The notes under the pieces are model-generated. The model saw nothing but the letters and a program-made list of their open reading frames with translations, ran no database searches and was not told where the DNA came from. Shown piece after piece: positions 1 to 6,726 of a stretch of 7,795 nucleotides of DNA. Numbering within the stretch: position 1 is the stretch's first letter; each line of letters begins with the position of its first letter. The translations under genes were made by a program, and so were the position numbers. Source of the stretch: an uncultured beta proteobacterium (GTDB lineage: Bacteria > Pseudomonadota > Gammaproteobacteria > Burkholderiales > Rhodocyclaceae). Where the stretch lies: NCBI GenBank assembly GCA_903930395.1, contig CAIYYE010000617.1, forward strand, positions 1-7,795. The letters are read 5' to 3'.

Positions 1-1245
1 CGTCTTCTGGCCCCGGAAAAACTGATTGTTGTGTATGGCCATGGTGGCGAGGTCGTGCGCGCCACGCTGGCCGCCGATGACATCCTGTGGGCCGAGCAGG
101 CCCAGCAACTGGGAACCGGCCATGCCGTCGCCCAGGCCGTGTCGCAACTCGGCAGTGCCGCGCAGACACTGGTCCTTTATGGTGACGTGCCCTTGACCAC
201 GGTCGCGACGCTGAAGCGCCTGCTCCAGGCCGGCAAGGACGGGCTGGCGATCCTCACGGTCGATCTTGCCAACCCAGGGGGCTATGGCCGCATGGTGCGC
301 GACGCAGCCGGCAACATCGTGCGCATCGTCGAAGAAAAAGATGCAACGCCCGAAGAAAAGGCGATCCGCGAGGTCAATACCGGCATCATGGCGATGCCGA
401 CGGCGCGTCTGGCCGACTGGCTCGGCCAGCTCAAGAACAACAACGCCCAGGGCGAGTACTACCTGACCGACATCGTGGCGCTGGCCGTGGCCGAAGGTCT
501 GCCGGTACGCGCCGCGCAGCCCGAGGGGGAATGGGAGGTGCTGGGGGTCAACAGCAAGGTGCAACTGGCCGAACTGGAACGCCAGCACCAGCGCAATCTG
601 GCCGACCAGTTGCTCGTCGCCGGGGTCCGTCTTGCCGATCCTGCCCGCATCGACATTCGCGGCAGCCTGAGTCATGGCCGTGACGTGGCGATCGATGTCG
701 GCTGCGTCTTTGAAGGCAAGGTCGAACTGGCCGATGCCGTCGAGGTCGGCCCCTATTGCGTGCTGAAAAACGTCAAGGTCGGCGCCGGCACGCGCATAGC
801 CGCCTTCTGCCATTTCGAGGATGCGGTGATCGGGCCGGATGGTGTACTCGGCCCCTACGCCCGCCTGCGTCCGGGTACCGAACTCGGCCCGGAGGTACAT
901 ATCGGCAACTTCGTCGAGGTCAAGAAGAGCATCATCGGCGCCCAGTCCAAGGCCAACCACCTGGCCTACATCGGTGACGCCGAGATCGGCCAGCGCGTCA
1001 ATGTCGGCGCCGGCACGATTACCTGCAATTACGACGGCGCCAACAAGTTCAAGACCATCATCGAGGACGATGTCTTCATCGGCTCCGATACCCAGCTCGT
1101 GGCGCCGGTGACGGTCGGTCGTGGGGCAACGCTCGGCGCCGGTACGACGCTGACCAAAAATGCACCGCCCGATGCGCTAACCGTATCGCGGGCCAAACAG
1201 ATTACCTTGTCGGGCTGGGAACGTCCGAAGAAAGTGAAGAAATAA
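1..1245 (+). CDS. glmU: Bifunctional UDP-N-acetylglucosamine pyrophosphorylase / glucosamine-1-phosphate N-acetyltransferase GlmU (5' partial)
   Basis: GlmU makes UDP-GlcNAc for peptidoglycan and LPS in the cytoplasm: its C-terminal domain acetylates GlcN-1-P with acetyl-CoA and its N-terminal domain transfers UMP from UTP. The frame is open from base 1, so the start is outside the window; the GTG at 31 is an internal Val codon. From memory of E. coli GlmU the numbering is offset by 43 residues without gaps. About 43 residues are therefore missing, including the LAAGKGTRM nucleotide loop. Residues matching E. coli D105 (YGDVP, codon 184) and N227 (GVN, codon 550), the Mg-binding pair, are present. 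So are acetyltransferase R333 (codon 868), K351 (codon 922) and H363 (codon 958), all in the left-handed beta-helix of hexapeptide repeats. The basic tail RPKKVKK is typical. The full protein would be about 457 aa, the normal length. The TAA overlaps the next ATG by one base. Confidence 0.98.
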   Translation, partial: RLLAPEKLIVVYGHGGEVVRATLAADDILWAEQAQQLGTGHAVAQAVSQLGSAAQTLVLYGDVPLTTVATLKRLLQAGKDGLAILTVDLANPGGYGRMVRDAAGNIVRIVEEKDATPEEKAIREVNTGIMAMPTARLADWLGQLKNNNAQGEYYLTDIVALAVAEGLPVRAAQPEGEWEVLGVNSKVQLAELERQHQRNLADQLLVAGVRLADPARIDIRGSLSHGRDVAIDVGCVFEGKVELADAVEVGPYCVLKNVKVGAGTRIAAFCHFEDAVIGPDGVLGPYARLRPGTELGPEVHIGNFVEVKKSIIGAQSKANHLAYIGDAEIGQRVNVGAGTITCNYDGANKFKTIIEDDVFIGSDTQLVAPVTVGRGATLGAGTTLTKNAPPDALTVSRAKQITLSGWERPKKVKK

Positions 1246-1571
1246 TGGATTGGGGATTCATGGCATTCGGAGTCGCATCGACCTTGTCGCTGGCCGGGGG
1301 CGGACTCCTGCTACTTATCGGTTATATCGGCACTGTGCCGGCCGCCTTCAGTTTCGGCTGGAAGACTGGCTTGCCGGTACTGCTGCTGCCGGTCATCGGC
1401 CCGGTCTGGTTCGCGCTGAGTCGCGGTCCGGAGTTCCGGCGCGCTGCCATCCAGCTGATTGCCGGCGTTGCCCTGGTGGCTGTCGCCACCGGCCTGATCA
1501 TGGGCCTGGGGCCGCACTTTGCCGAAAAGATCGTGGCCGAGATGGTCGAAGCCGACCAAAAAACACGTTGA
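1245..1571 (+). CDS. Small three-helix membrane protein, function unknown
   Basis: I do not recognise a family. The 108-aa product has three hydrophobic stretches that look like transmembrane helices, at about residues 5-29 (rich in Gly/Leu), 42-59 (LPVLLLPVIGPVWFALS) and 68-89. A short charged tail (HFAEKIVAEMVEADQKTR) follows. The second loop carries Arg/Lys (SRGPEFRR). There is no clear cleavable signal peptide, so it is probably an inner-membrane protein. The ATG at 1245 shares its A with the glmU stop (TAATG), which suggests translational coupling. An ATG at 1260 (Met6), preceded by GGGGA at 1252-1256, is an alternative start that would trim only five residues. Another frame, 1250-1582, is open here too, but it encodes an Arg/Pro/Cys-rich product without domain character. 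The coherent hydrophobic pattern favours this frame. The EF-G-like gene begins 33 bases downstream, so the three genes could be co-transcribed. Confidence 0.75.
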   Translation: MDWGFMAFGVASTLSLAGGGLLLLIGYIGTVPAAFSFGWKTGLPVLLLPVIGPVWFALSRGPEFRRAAIQLIAGVALVAVATGLIMGLGPHFAEKIVAEMVEADQKTR

Positions 1572-1592
1572 TTCATTGCTGATTTATTGCTC

Positions 1593-1598
1593 AGGGAG
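1593..1598 (+). promoter_or_regulatory. Ribosome binding site of the EF-G-like gene
   Basis: AGGGAG lies 6 bases before the ATG at 1605. It decides the start: a TTG at 1587 would add six residues but would place the Shine-Dalgarno inside the coding region. Confidence 0.8.
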
Positions 1599-1604
1599 AA
1601 AAAG

Positions 1605-3656
1605 ATGTCCAAGTACACCACCGAGGCACTCCGTTCCGTTGCGCTGGTTGGCCATGGCGCCGCCGGCAAGACCAGCCTGGCCGAGGCCCTGCTCTTCGCG
1701 ACCGGCAGCATCACTGCCAAGGGCAGCGTCGAGAAGGGCAACACCGTTGCCGACTTCGATGCACAGGAAAAAGAAGCCGGCCACTCCCTGACCTCTGCCA
1801 TCGTCAATTTCGGCTACGAAGACACCCATGTCCACCTGATCGATACGCCGGGCTACCCGGACTTCTCCGGCCAGGCCATCGCCGCGCTGGCCGGTGTCGA
1901 TACAGCCCTGGTCGTGGTCAATGCGCAGGCCGGCGTCGAGCTCATGACCGAGCGCATGATGCGCTATGCCACCGAGCGCAAGCTCTGCCGGATGATCGTC
2001 ATCAACAAGATCGACACCGAAAACGTCGACCTGCCGGGTCTGGTCGCCGATATCCGTGAACGCTTCGGCAAGCAGTGCATGCTGCTCGACCTGCCGGCGC
2101 ACGGTGCGGCCGATGTCGTCGAAGTGCTCGAACACGATGCCGGCGACGCCGATTTTGAATCCGTTGCCGCCGCGCATCGGGCGCTGATCGACCAGATCGT
2201 CGAAGAAGACGAAGACCTGCTCGCCCAATATCTCGAAGACGGTGCCGATCCTGCCGCTGCCGCCCTGCATGCCCCATTCGAGAAGGCCCTGCGCGAAGGC
2301 CATCTGATTCCCATCCTGTTCACCTCGGCCAAAACCGGCGCCGGCATCAAGGAACTGCTGCATGTCCTGGCCTCGCTCGCACCGAACCCGGCCGAAGGCA
2401 ACCCGCCGCCCTTCTACAAGGGCGAGCCGGGCGACAAGACCGAGCCTTTCCAGGCCGTGCCGGATGCCGCCAGGCATGTGCTGGCCCATGTTTTCAAGGT
2501 GGTCGCCGATCCCTATCTGGGCAAGATCGGTGTCTTCCGCGTCCATCAGGGCACGATGAAGAAGGACATGCAGCTCTTCGTCGGCGACAGCAAGCGGCCG
2601 ATCAAGGTCGGCCATCTCTATCAATTGCAGGGCAAGGACAGCATCGAGGTCGATGAACTGCTGCCGGGCGCCATTGGCGCCATCGCCAAGATCGATGAGG
2701 TCGATTTCGACTGCGTGCTGCACGACTCGCACGACGAGGATCACATTCACCTCGTGCCGCTCGAATTTCCCAAGCCGATGGCCGGCCTCGCGGTCGAGAC
2801 CAAGAAGAAAGGCGACGAGCAGCGCCTCTTCGACATCCTCGGCAAGCTGGCCATGGAAGACCCAACCTTCGTTGTCGAGCGCCACCCGACGAGCAACGAA
2901 ACCGTCGTCCGCGGCCTCGGTGAAATCCACCTCAAAGCCAAGCTGGCCCGCATGGCCGGCCAGTACAAGCTCGAGGTCGACACCAAGCCGCCGCGCATTC
3001 CCTACTGCGAAACGATCACCGCACCGGCCGAAGCCATGTATCGCCACAAGAAGCAGTCGGGCGGCGCCGGCCAGTTCGGCGAAGTGCATCTGCGCATCGA
3101 ACCGAAAGGCCGTGGCGAAGGCTTCGAGTTCGTCGATGCGGTCAAGGGCGGGGTCATTCCCGGTGTCTTCATGGCGGCGGTCGAGAAGGGCATCCGCCAG
3201 GGGCTGGAAGGTGGCGTCGTCGCCGGCTATGCCGTCGATGACCTCAAGGTTACGGTCTTCGATGGCAAGACTCACGCTGTGGACGGCAAGGAGGTCGCTT
3301 TCACGATGGCCGGCCGCAAGGCCGTCATCGAAGCGATACGTGCTGCCAAACCGATTGTTCTCGAACCGATTGTAAACATCGAGATCACCGTCCCCGAATC
3401 GGCCATCGGCGACCTTACCGGCGACCTCTCCGGCCGCCGCGGCCACATCACCGGTACCGACGGGCGCGGTCACGGCATGTCGGCGATTAGCGGCGAAGTG
3501 CCGCTGGCCGAACTCAATGACTACCAGTCACGCCTCAAATCACTGACCGGCGGCCAGGGCAGCTATACCATCGAATTCGCCCGCTACGCCGCGGTGCCGC
3601 CCAATGTCCAGCAGCAACTGGCGAGCAAGTTCCAGTTGCATGATGAAGACGAATAA
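1605..3656 (+). CDS. Elongation factor G-like protein (EF-G-2 / FusA2 type translational GTPase paralogue)
   Basis: This is a 683-aa cytoplasmic member of the translational GTPase superfamily with the EF-G domain order: G domain with G' insert, II, III, IV, V. Visible motifs are the P-loop GHGAAGKTS (residues 16-24), DTPGYPDF (80-87), NKID (134-137) and a G5-like TSAK near residue 247. Domain IV has QSGGAGQFGEVH and GGVIPG, and its tip loop THAVDGKE holds His557, the counterpart of E. coli EF-G His583. Domain V ends SLTGGQGSYTIEFARY. Three positions differ from canonical EF-G: the P-loop Asp is Ala (GHxDxGK becomes GHGAAGK), the switch I Thr is Ser61, and the catalytic His of DTPGH is Tyr84. 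Tyr at that place is also found in Thermus EF-G-2 as I recall it, so this is the EF-G-2/FusA2 group rather than the housekeeping fusA. Thermus EF-G-2 is known to bind GTP and ribosomes; its physiological role is unclear. The gene is not in a str operon (no rpsL, rpsG or tuf nearby). A strong terminator lies directly downstream. Confidence 0.95.
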   Translation: MSKYTTEALRSVALVGHGAAGKTSLAEALLFATGSITAKGSVEKGNTVADFDAQEKEAGHSLTSAIVNFGYEDTHVHLIDTPGYPDFSGQAIAALAGVDTALVVVNAQAGVELMTERMMRYATERKLCRMIVINKIDTENVDLPGLVADIRERFGKQCMLLDLPAHGAADVVEVLEHDAGDADFESVAAAHRALIDQIVEEDEDLLAQYLEDGADPAAAALHAPFEKALREGHLIPILFTSAKTGAGIKELLHVLASLAPNPAEGNPPPFYKGEPGDKTEPFQAVPDAARHVLAHVFKVVADPYLGKIGVFRVHQGTMKKDMQLFVGDSKRPIKVGHLYQLQGKDSIEVDELLPGAIGAIAKIDEVDFDCVLHDSHDEDHIHLVPLEFPKPMAGLAVETKKKGDEQRLFDILGKLAMEDPTFVVERHPTSNETVVRGLGEIHLKAKLARMAGQYKLEVDTKPPRIPYCETITAPAEAMYRHKKQSGGAGQFGEVHLRIEPKGRGEGFEFVDAVKGGVIPGVFMAAVEKGIRQGLEGGVVAGYAVDDLKVTVFDGKTHAVDGKEVAFTMAGRKAVIEAIRAAKPIVLEPIVNIEITVPESAIGDLTGDLSGRRGHITGTDGRGHGMSAISGEVPLAELNDYQSRLKSLTGGQGSYTIEFARYAAVPPNVQQQLASKFQLHDEDE

Positions 3657-3674
3657 GGTCGATATTTTTGGGGA

Positions 3675-3708
3675 AAAGAAGGGCTATTTTTAGCCCTTCT
3701 TTGTTTTT
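3675..3708 (+). terminator. Strong intrinsic terminator after the EF-G-like gene, possibly bidirectional
   Basis: A perfect 12-bp inverted repeat (3675-3686 with 3691-3702, arm AAAGAAGGGCTA) encloses a TTTT loop and is followed by G and five T. It starts 19 bases after the stop codon of the EF-G-like gene. Read on the other strand, the same stem is followed by a short T-run from the A-tract at 3674-3677, then C's. It could therefore also stop transcripts of the converging response-regulator operon, which ends at 3820; that second role is inference. Confidence 0.9.
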
Positions 3709-3730
3709 GTGGGCCTGCTATGAGAACAAC

Positions 3731-3783
3731 AGGGGACAGACCACGGTTTCCCTTTTTGAATGGCAGTTTCCCAAATACTGCCA
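3731..3783. repeat. Candidate REP/MITE-like remnant with small inverted repeat
   Basis: The convergent gap contains GGGGACAGACCACGG (3732-3746). I recall this word from dispersed intergenic repeats and Y1-transposase (RAYT) surroundings in proteobacteria. A perfect 7-bp inverted repeat TGGCAGT/ACTGCCA follows (3761-3767 and 3777-3783, 9-base loop). TTTCCC occurs at 3747-3752 and again at 3767-3772. No transposase gene or second copy lies in this window, so the assignment as a repeat rests on memory of the word and on the hairpin. Confidence 0.4.
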
Positions 3784-3819
3784 GGTCCGCTCAGGGCACT
3801 CAGCACCCATTCCCCCGCC

Positions 3820-4548
3820 TCAGTTTCCCCCCGAACCCGCCATCTGCCAGTTCACCGTCGCCAAAAACAAATACCCCGCCCCATACACCGTCTTGATGAA
3901 AGCCGGGCTTTGCGGATCGGGTTCGAGCTTGCGGCGCAGGCGGGAGATGCGGACGTCGATGGCGCGGTCGGTGGGGGCGAGGTCGCGGGTGCCCATGAGT
4001 TTTTCGCGCTGCAGGATGCGGTTCGGATTGTTCACGAAGACTTTCAGCAGGTCCGCCTCGGCTGTGCTTAGCGCGTGTTCCTCGCCATTCGGCTCGGTCA
4101 GGGTGTTGTTGCCGAGATTGAAGCGCCAGCCGGCGAACTCGGCGATCTGGCGGGCCGGGGTTTCGCCGCCTTCGCGCCGGCGCACGATGCTGCGCACCCT
4201 GGCCACCAGTTCGCGGGGTTCGAAAGGTTTGAGGACGTAATCGTCGGCGCCAAGTTCGAGGCCCATGACGCGGTCGCTGACGTGGGCGCGACCGGTCAGG
4301 ATGAGGATGCCGCAGGCCGACTGGGCGCGGACGCGTTGCATGGCTTCGATGCCGTCCATGTCGGGCAGGCCGAGGTCGATGATGCAGAGGTCGGGGGCCA
4401 GGCTGCGCAGGCGGCGCAGCAGGTCGCCGGCGCTGCGGCACCAGACGGTGCGAAAGCCGAAGTCGGCGAGCACCTGTTCGATGATCTTGGCAACGTCGGG
4501 GTCGTCCTCGACAATGGCGATCAGTTTGTGCGATTCGGCTTCGGTCAT
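3820..4548 (-). CDS. OmpR/PhoB-family two-component response regulator (REC - winged helix)
   Basis: This 242-aa cytoplasmic transcription factor would be activated by phosphorylation. The receiver domain (about residues 8-122) has acidic residues E14, D15 and D16, phospho-acceptor Asp58 (IIDLGLPDMDG), Thr85 (LILTGRA) and Lys107 (VLKPFEP), so all catalytic positions are intact. The C-terminal OmpR-type winged helix (about 138-232) shows the usual LSTAEADLLKVFVNNPN segment, the recognition helix around RAIDVRISRLRRKLE (195-209), and the wing IKTVYGAGYLF. The length is normal for the family. Its ATG overlaps the kinase TGA by four bases (ATGA). No convincing Shine-Dalgarno precedes it, so translation is probably coupled to the kinase. 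The partner is inferred to be that kinase. The target genes cannot be read from the sequence; the divergent ligase and the operon itself are candidates. Confidence 0.96.
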   Translation of the reverse strand: MTEAESHKLIAIVEDDPDVAKIIEQVLADFGFRTVWCRSAGDLLRRLRSLAPDLCIIDLGLPDMDGIEAMQRVRAQSACGILILTGRAHVSDRVMGLELGADDYVLKPFEPRELVARVRSIVRRREGGETPARQIAEFAGWRFNLGNNTLTEPNGEEHALSTAEADLLKVFVNNPNRILQREKLMGTRDLAPTDRAIDVRISRLRRKLEPDPQSPAFIKTVYGAGYLFLATVNWQMAGSGGN

Positions 4549-6563
4549 GATTTGTCTTTACGTGCGTGCAGCAGGGCGCGGGCCAGTTCCTGGCGGTCAA
4601 AAGGTTTGGCGAGGACGGGCAGGTCGCTGCCGACTTCGGCTTCGTCGGTGTAGCCGCTCATCAGCACGATGCGCATGTCGGGATAGAGGTCTCGGGCCTG
4701 GTCGGCCAGTTGGCGGCCATCGATGCCGCCGGGCATGATGACATCGCTGACGACGATGGCGATGTCGGGAATCTGCTCGATCATGGCCAGCGCCTGCACG
4801 CCGTCTTCGGCCTCGATGACCGGGTAGCCGAGGGCTATGAGTTGCTGGCGAACGACACGACGGACGTTCGGTTCATCTTCGACGAGCAGCACCAGCTCGC
4901 CGCCGTGCGGCAGGGCGGCTTCTTCGCCCGGTGCATCGACTTCCGGCTCGGGCGCCGCGAGCGGCAGCACCATGAGAACGGTCGTCCCCTGTTCCGGCTG
5001 GCTCTGAATGGCGATGCCACCGCCCGACTGTTTGGCGAAGCCGTAGGCCATGGCAAGCCCGAGGCCGCTGCCCAGACCGAGACGTTTGGTCGTAAAGAAC
5101 GGTTCGCAGGCGCGGGAGAGGGTCTTGCTGTCCATGCCGCAGCCGTTGTCGGCGACCTCGATCAGTGCGTACTGGCCGGGGGGGACGTCGAAGGTGGCGG
5201 CGTCGGTATTCAGTTCAACGGCACGGGCGGCGATGTGTAGCTGGCCGCCTTGCGGCATGGCATCGCGGGCGTTGAGGGCAAAATTGAGCAGGGCGCTTTC
5301 GAGCTGGCCGGGGTCAACCAGGGCATGCACTGTTCTGCCAGCGAGGTCGGTTGAAACCGCGATGGTTTCGGGCAGCGAGCGACGGACGAGTTTGCCGAGA
5401 TTGACGATGAGCTGGCCGATGTCCACAGCTTGCGGTTCAAGTGGCTGTTGGCGCGAGAAGGTGAGCAGGCGCTTGATCAGCTGGACGCCGCGCCGCGCCG
5501 ATTGCAGCGCCGGTTCGACAAATTCATTGACGGCGGCATCGTCCGGGCGGTGATCCTGGAGGGCGGCCAGATTGCCGATGATGACGGTGAGCAGGTTGTT
5601 GAAATCATGCGCCAGACCGCCGGTCAGCTGGCCGATGGCTTCCATTTTCTGGGCCTGGACGAGGGCGGCCTGCATGCGTTTCTGCTCGGTGATTTCGTGC
5701 GAGAAAACGAAGAAGCCGAGGTTCTTGCCATCCGCCGTCACCTCCGGGACCAGTGTGCTGCGCGCGAAGACAGTCTGCCCCTGGCGCTCCATCTGATATT
5801 CGTAAGTCACCTGCTGGCCGGCCAGCGCCCGGCGTACGGGATCACGTACCTGACCATAGACCTGCGGGCCGATGACATCGAGCACGGCGCGGCCTGTGAC
5901 ACCGCCTTCGGGATGGCCGTACCAGTCGGAATAGCCCTTGTTGGCGTACTGGTAGACCTCATTCTGATCGACGTAACCGATCAGGATGGGAATGGTGTCG
6001 TTGATCAGGCGCAGGCGTTCTTCATTGCGGCGCAGGGCGGCGGCGATCCGTTCGTTTTCCTCGCTGGCCCGGCGCAGGTTGGCATTGGCGTTTTCGAGCT
6101 GGGCGGTCCGTCGGCGCACCCGTTCGTCGAGCTGGATGTTCTGGTATTCGGTCAGGTTCTCGATGTAACGCTGTTCGGTCACATCGCTGTAGAGCGTGAC
6201 GAAACCCTTGTGCGCCAGCGGCTCGCCGCGCAGGAGAAGGACGCGGCCATTCGGACGCTGGCGTTCGGTGACATGCGGCGCAAAATTCCGGGCGGCGGCA
6301 ACGCGTTCGGCAACCTGGGCTTCGATGTCACCCGGCCCGTATTCGCCTCGCTCGGCGTTGTGCCGGATGAAGCCGGCAAAAGGGGCGCCGATGTAGGCCA
6401 GTTCGTCGGGGAATTCGAGCAGTTTGAGGAAGGTGCGGTTCCACGCAACGAGGCAAAGATTGGCATCGAAAACGGTGATCCCCTGGTCGAGCAGATCCAG
6501 CCCGGCCTGCAACATTTCGTGGCGCGGCGGTTGGGAGGGTGACGAGGAGGTTTCGACAAGCAT
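4545..6563 (-). CDS. Soluble hybrid sensor histidine kinase (PAS - coiled coil - PAS - HisKA - HATPase - REC)
   Basis: The 672-aa protein has no transmembrane segment or signal peptide, so it should sense a cytoplasmic cue. Order of parts: an N-terminal PAS (about 16-130, with LLDQGITVFDANLCLVAWNR); a charged heptad-like helix (about 135-185), likely a coiled coil; and a second PAS (about 181-295, with IGYVDQNEVYQYANKGYSDWYG). HisKA follows with phospho-His319 in GGLAHDFNNLL. The HATPase domain has an N box at Asn431 (LNARDAM), a G1 box DNGCGM (472-477) and a G2 box GSGLGLAMAYG (498-508). The C-terminal receiver (about 556-668) has E562/D563/E564, Asp607 (VSDVIMPGG), Ser636 and Lys653. No Hpt domain is visible. 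The ATG at 6563 has no Shine-Dalgarno; Met17 is an alternative start but also lacks one. The gene leads a two-gene operon with the downstream regulator. The PAS domains show no motif from which I could name a ligand. Confidence 0.95.
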   Translation of the reverse strand: MLVETSSSPSQPPRHEMLQAGLDLLDQGITVFDANLCLVAWNRTFLKLLEFPDELAYIGAPFAGFIRHNAERGEYGPGDIEAQVAERVAAARNFAPHVTERQRPNGRVLLLRGEPLAHKGFVTLYSDVTEQRYIENLTEYQNIQLDERVRRRTAQLENANANLRRASEENERIAAALRRNEERLRLINDTIPILIGYVDQNEVYQYANKGYSDWYGHPEGGVTGRAVLDVIGPQVYGQVRDPVRRALAGQQVTYEYQMERQGQTVFARSTLVPEVTADGKNLGFFVFSHEITEQKRMQAALVQAQKMEAIGQLTGGLAHDFNNLLTVIIGNLAALQDHRPDDAAVNEFVEPALQSARRGVQLIKRLLTFSRQQPLEPQAVDIGQLIVNLGKLVRRSLPETIAVSTDLAGRTVHALVDPGQLESALLNFALNARDAMPQGGQLHIAARAVELNTDAATFDVPPGQYALIEVADNGCGMDSKTLSRACEPFFTTKRLGLGSGLGLAMAYGFAKQSGGGIAIQSQPEQGTTVLMVLPLAAPEPEVDAPGEEAALPHGGELVLLVEDEPNVRRVVRQQLIALGYPVIEAEDGVQALAMIEQIPDIAIVVSDVIMPGGIDGRQLADQARDLYPDMRIVLMSGYTDEAEVGSDLPVLAKPFDRQELARALLHARKDKS

Positions 6564-6569
6564 CGGACG

Positions 6570-6575
6570 ATTCTA
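6570..6575 (-). promoter_or_regulatory. Possible -10 element of the kinase operon
   Basis: On the minus strand TAGAAT matches the sigma-70 -10 consensus TATAAT at 5 of 6 bases and sits 6 bases before the kinase ATG. No good -35 hexamer lies at 16-18 bases upstream. If used, transcription would start at about the ATG itself. Chance occurrence is quite possible. Confidence 0.25.
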
Positions 6576-6601
6576 GTTTAGGCGGCAGGGTGAATTTCGT
6601 G

Positions 6602-6620
6602 ATGTAACGATTCGTTACAT
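6602..6620. promoter_or_regulatory. Perfect 19-bp palindrome, probable operator
   Basis: ATGTAACGA-T-TCGTTACAT has two perfect 9-bp arms around a central T. It lies in the 163-base gap between the divergent kinase and acyl-CoA synthetase genes, 38 bases from the kinase ATG and 106 bases from the ligase GTG. It is not followed by a T-run on either strand, so it is not a terminator. The size and symmetry suit a dimeric repressor such as a TetR-family protein, which often control acyl-CoA genes. The regulator itself is not in the window. Confidence 0.7.
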
Positions 6621-6683
6621 TCTGCCAATAGTTGCGCAAGTATGTTTTGCCATCCTCTCGATCAATAAAAAAAGACTTGCCCC

Positions 6684-6702
6684 ACCGAGAACAGCACTCG
6701 GT
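6684..6702 (+). other. Small hairpin in the acyl-CoA synthetase leader
   Basis: ACCGAG (6684-6689) and CTCGGT (6697-6702) form a perfect 6-bp stem with a 7-base loop, ending 12 bases before the Shine-Dalgarno. It may influence mRNA stability or ribosome access. It is not followed by a T-run, so it does not look like an intrinsic terminator or attenuator. Confidence 0.35.
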
Positions 6703-6714
6703 AAGAAAATCGTG

Positions 6715-6719
6715 AGGAG
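6715..6719 (+). promoter_or_regulatory. Ribosome binding site of the acyl-CoA synthetase
   Basis: The AGGAG core within GTGAGGAGA is 7 bases before GTG 6727 and 10 before GTG 6730. Spacing favours 6727 as the start. There is no ATG in frame nearby. Confidence 0.8.
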
Positions 6720-6726
6720 ATAACCC

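Noticed and set aside
31..33. GTG at 31 as the glmU start
   Set aside because: The frame is open to base 1 and encodes GlmU-like residues upstream; this GTG is the Val of the conserved VYGHGG motif.
1250..1582. 110-codon + strand frame overlapping the small membrane protein
   Set aside because: It is an Arg/Pro/Cys/His-rich product without pattern; the overlapping 1245 frame gives three clean hydrophobic helices.
1584..3473. 629-codon open frame on the minus strand opposite the EF-G-like gene
   Set aside because: It is a mirror frame produced by high G+C codon bias. The product is a monotonous Asp/Gly/Ala/Val/Arg mix without motifs, while the + strand carries a full EF-G domain set.
3761..3783. 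Inverted repeat TGGCAGT/ACTGCCA as a terminator for the response regulator
   Set aside because: On the minus strand it is followed by TTCAAAAAGGG, not a T-run; the hairpin at 3675-3702 is the better candidate.
3657..3819. A small gene in the convergent gap
   Set aside because: The + frame entering here from 3668 continues as a shadow opposite the regulator, and there is no Shine-Dalgarno with a plausible short product.
4075..5240. Two + strand frames (4075-4653 and 4566-5240) opposite the kinase receiver/HATPase region and the regulator
   Set aside because: They are low-information Ala/Gly/Asp-rich shadows of the minus-strand genes.
5430..6542. 370-codon + strand frame opposite the kinase PAS region
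   Set aside because: It is a mirror frame of the kinase; the minus strand shows PAS, HisKA and HATPase signatures in register.
6623..6656. Possible sigma-54 promoter on the minus strand (TGGCA...TTGC)
   Set aside because: The GG and GC pairs are 12 bases apart instead of the required 10, so the spacing does not fit.
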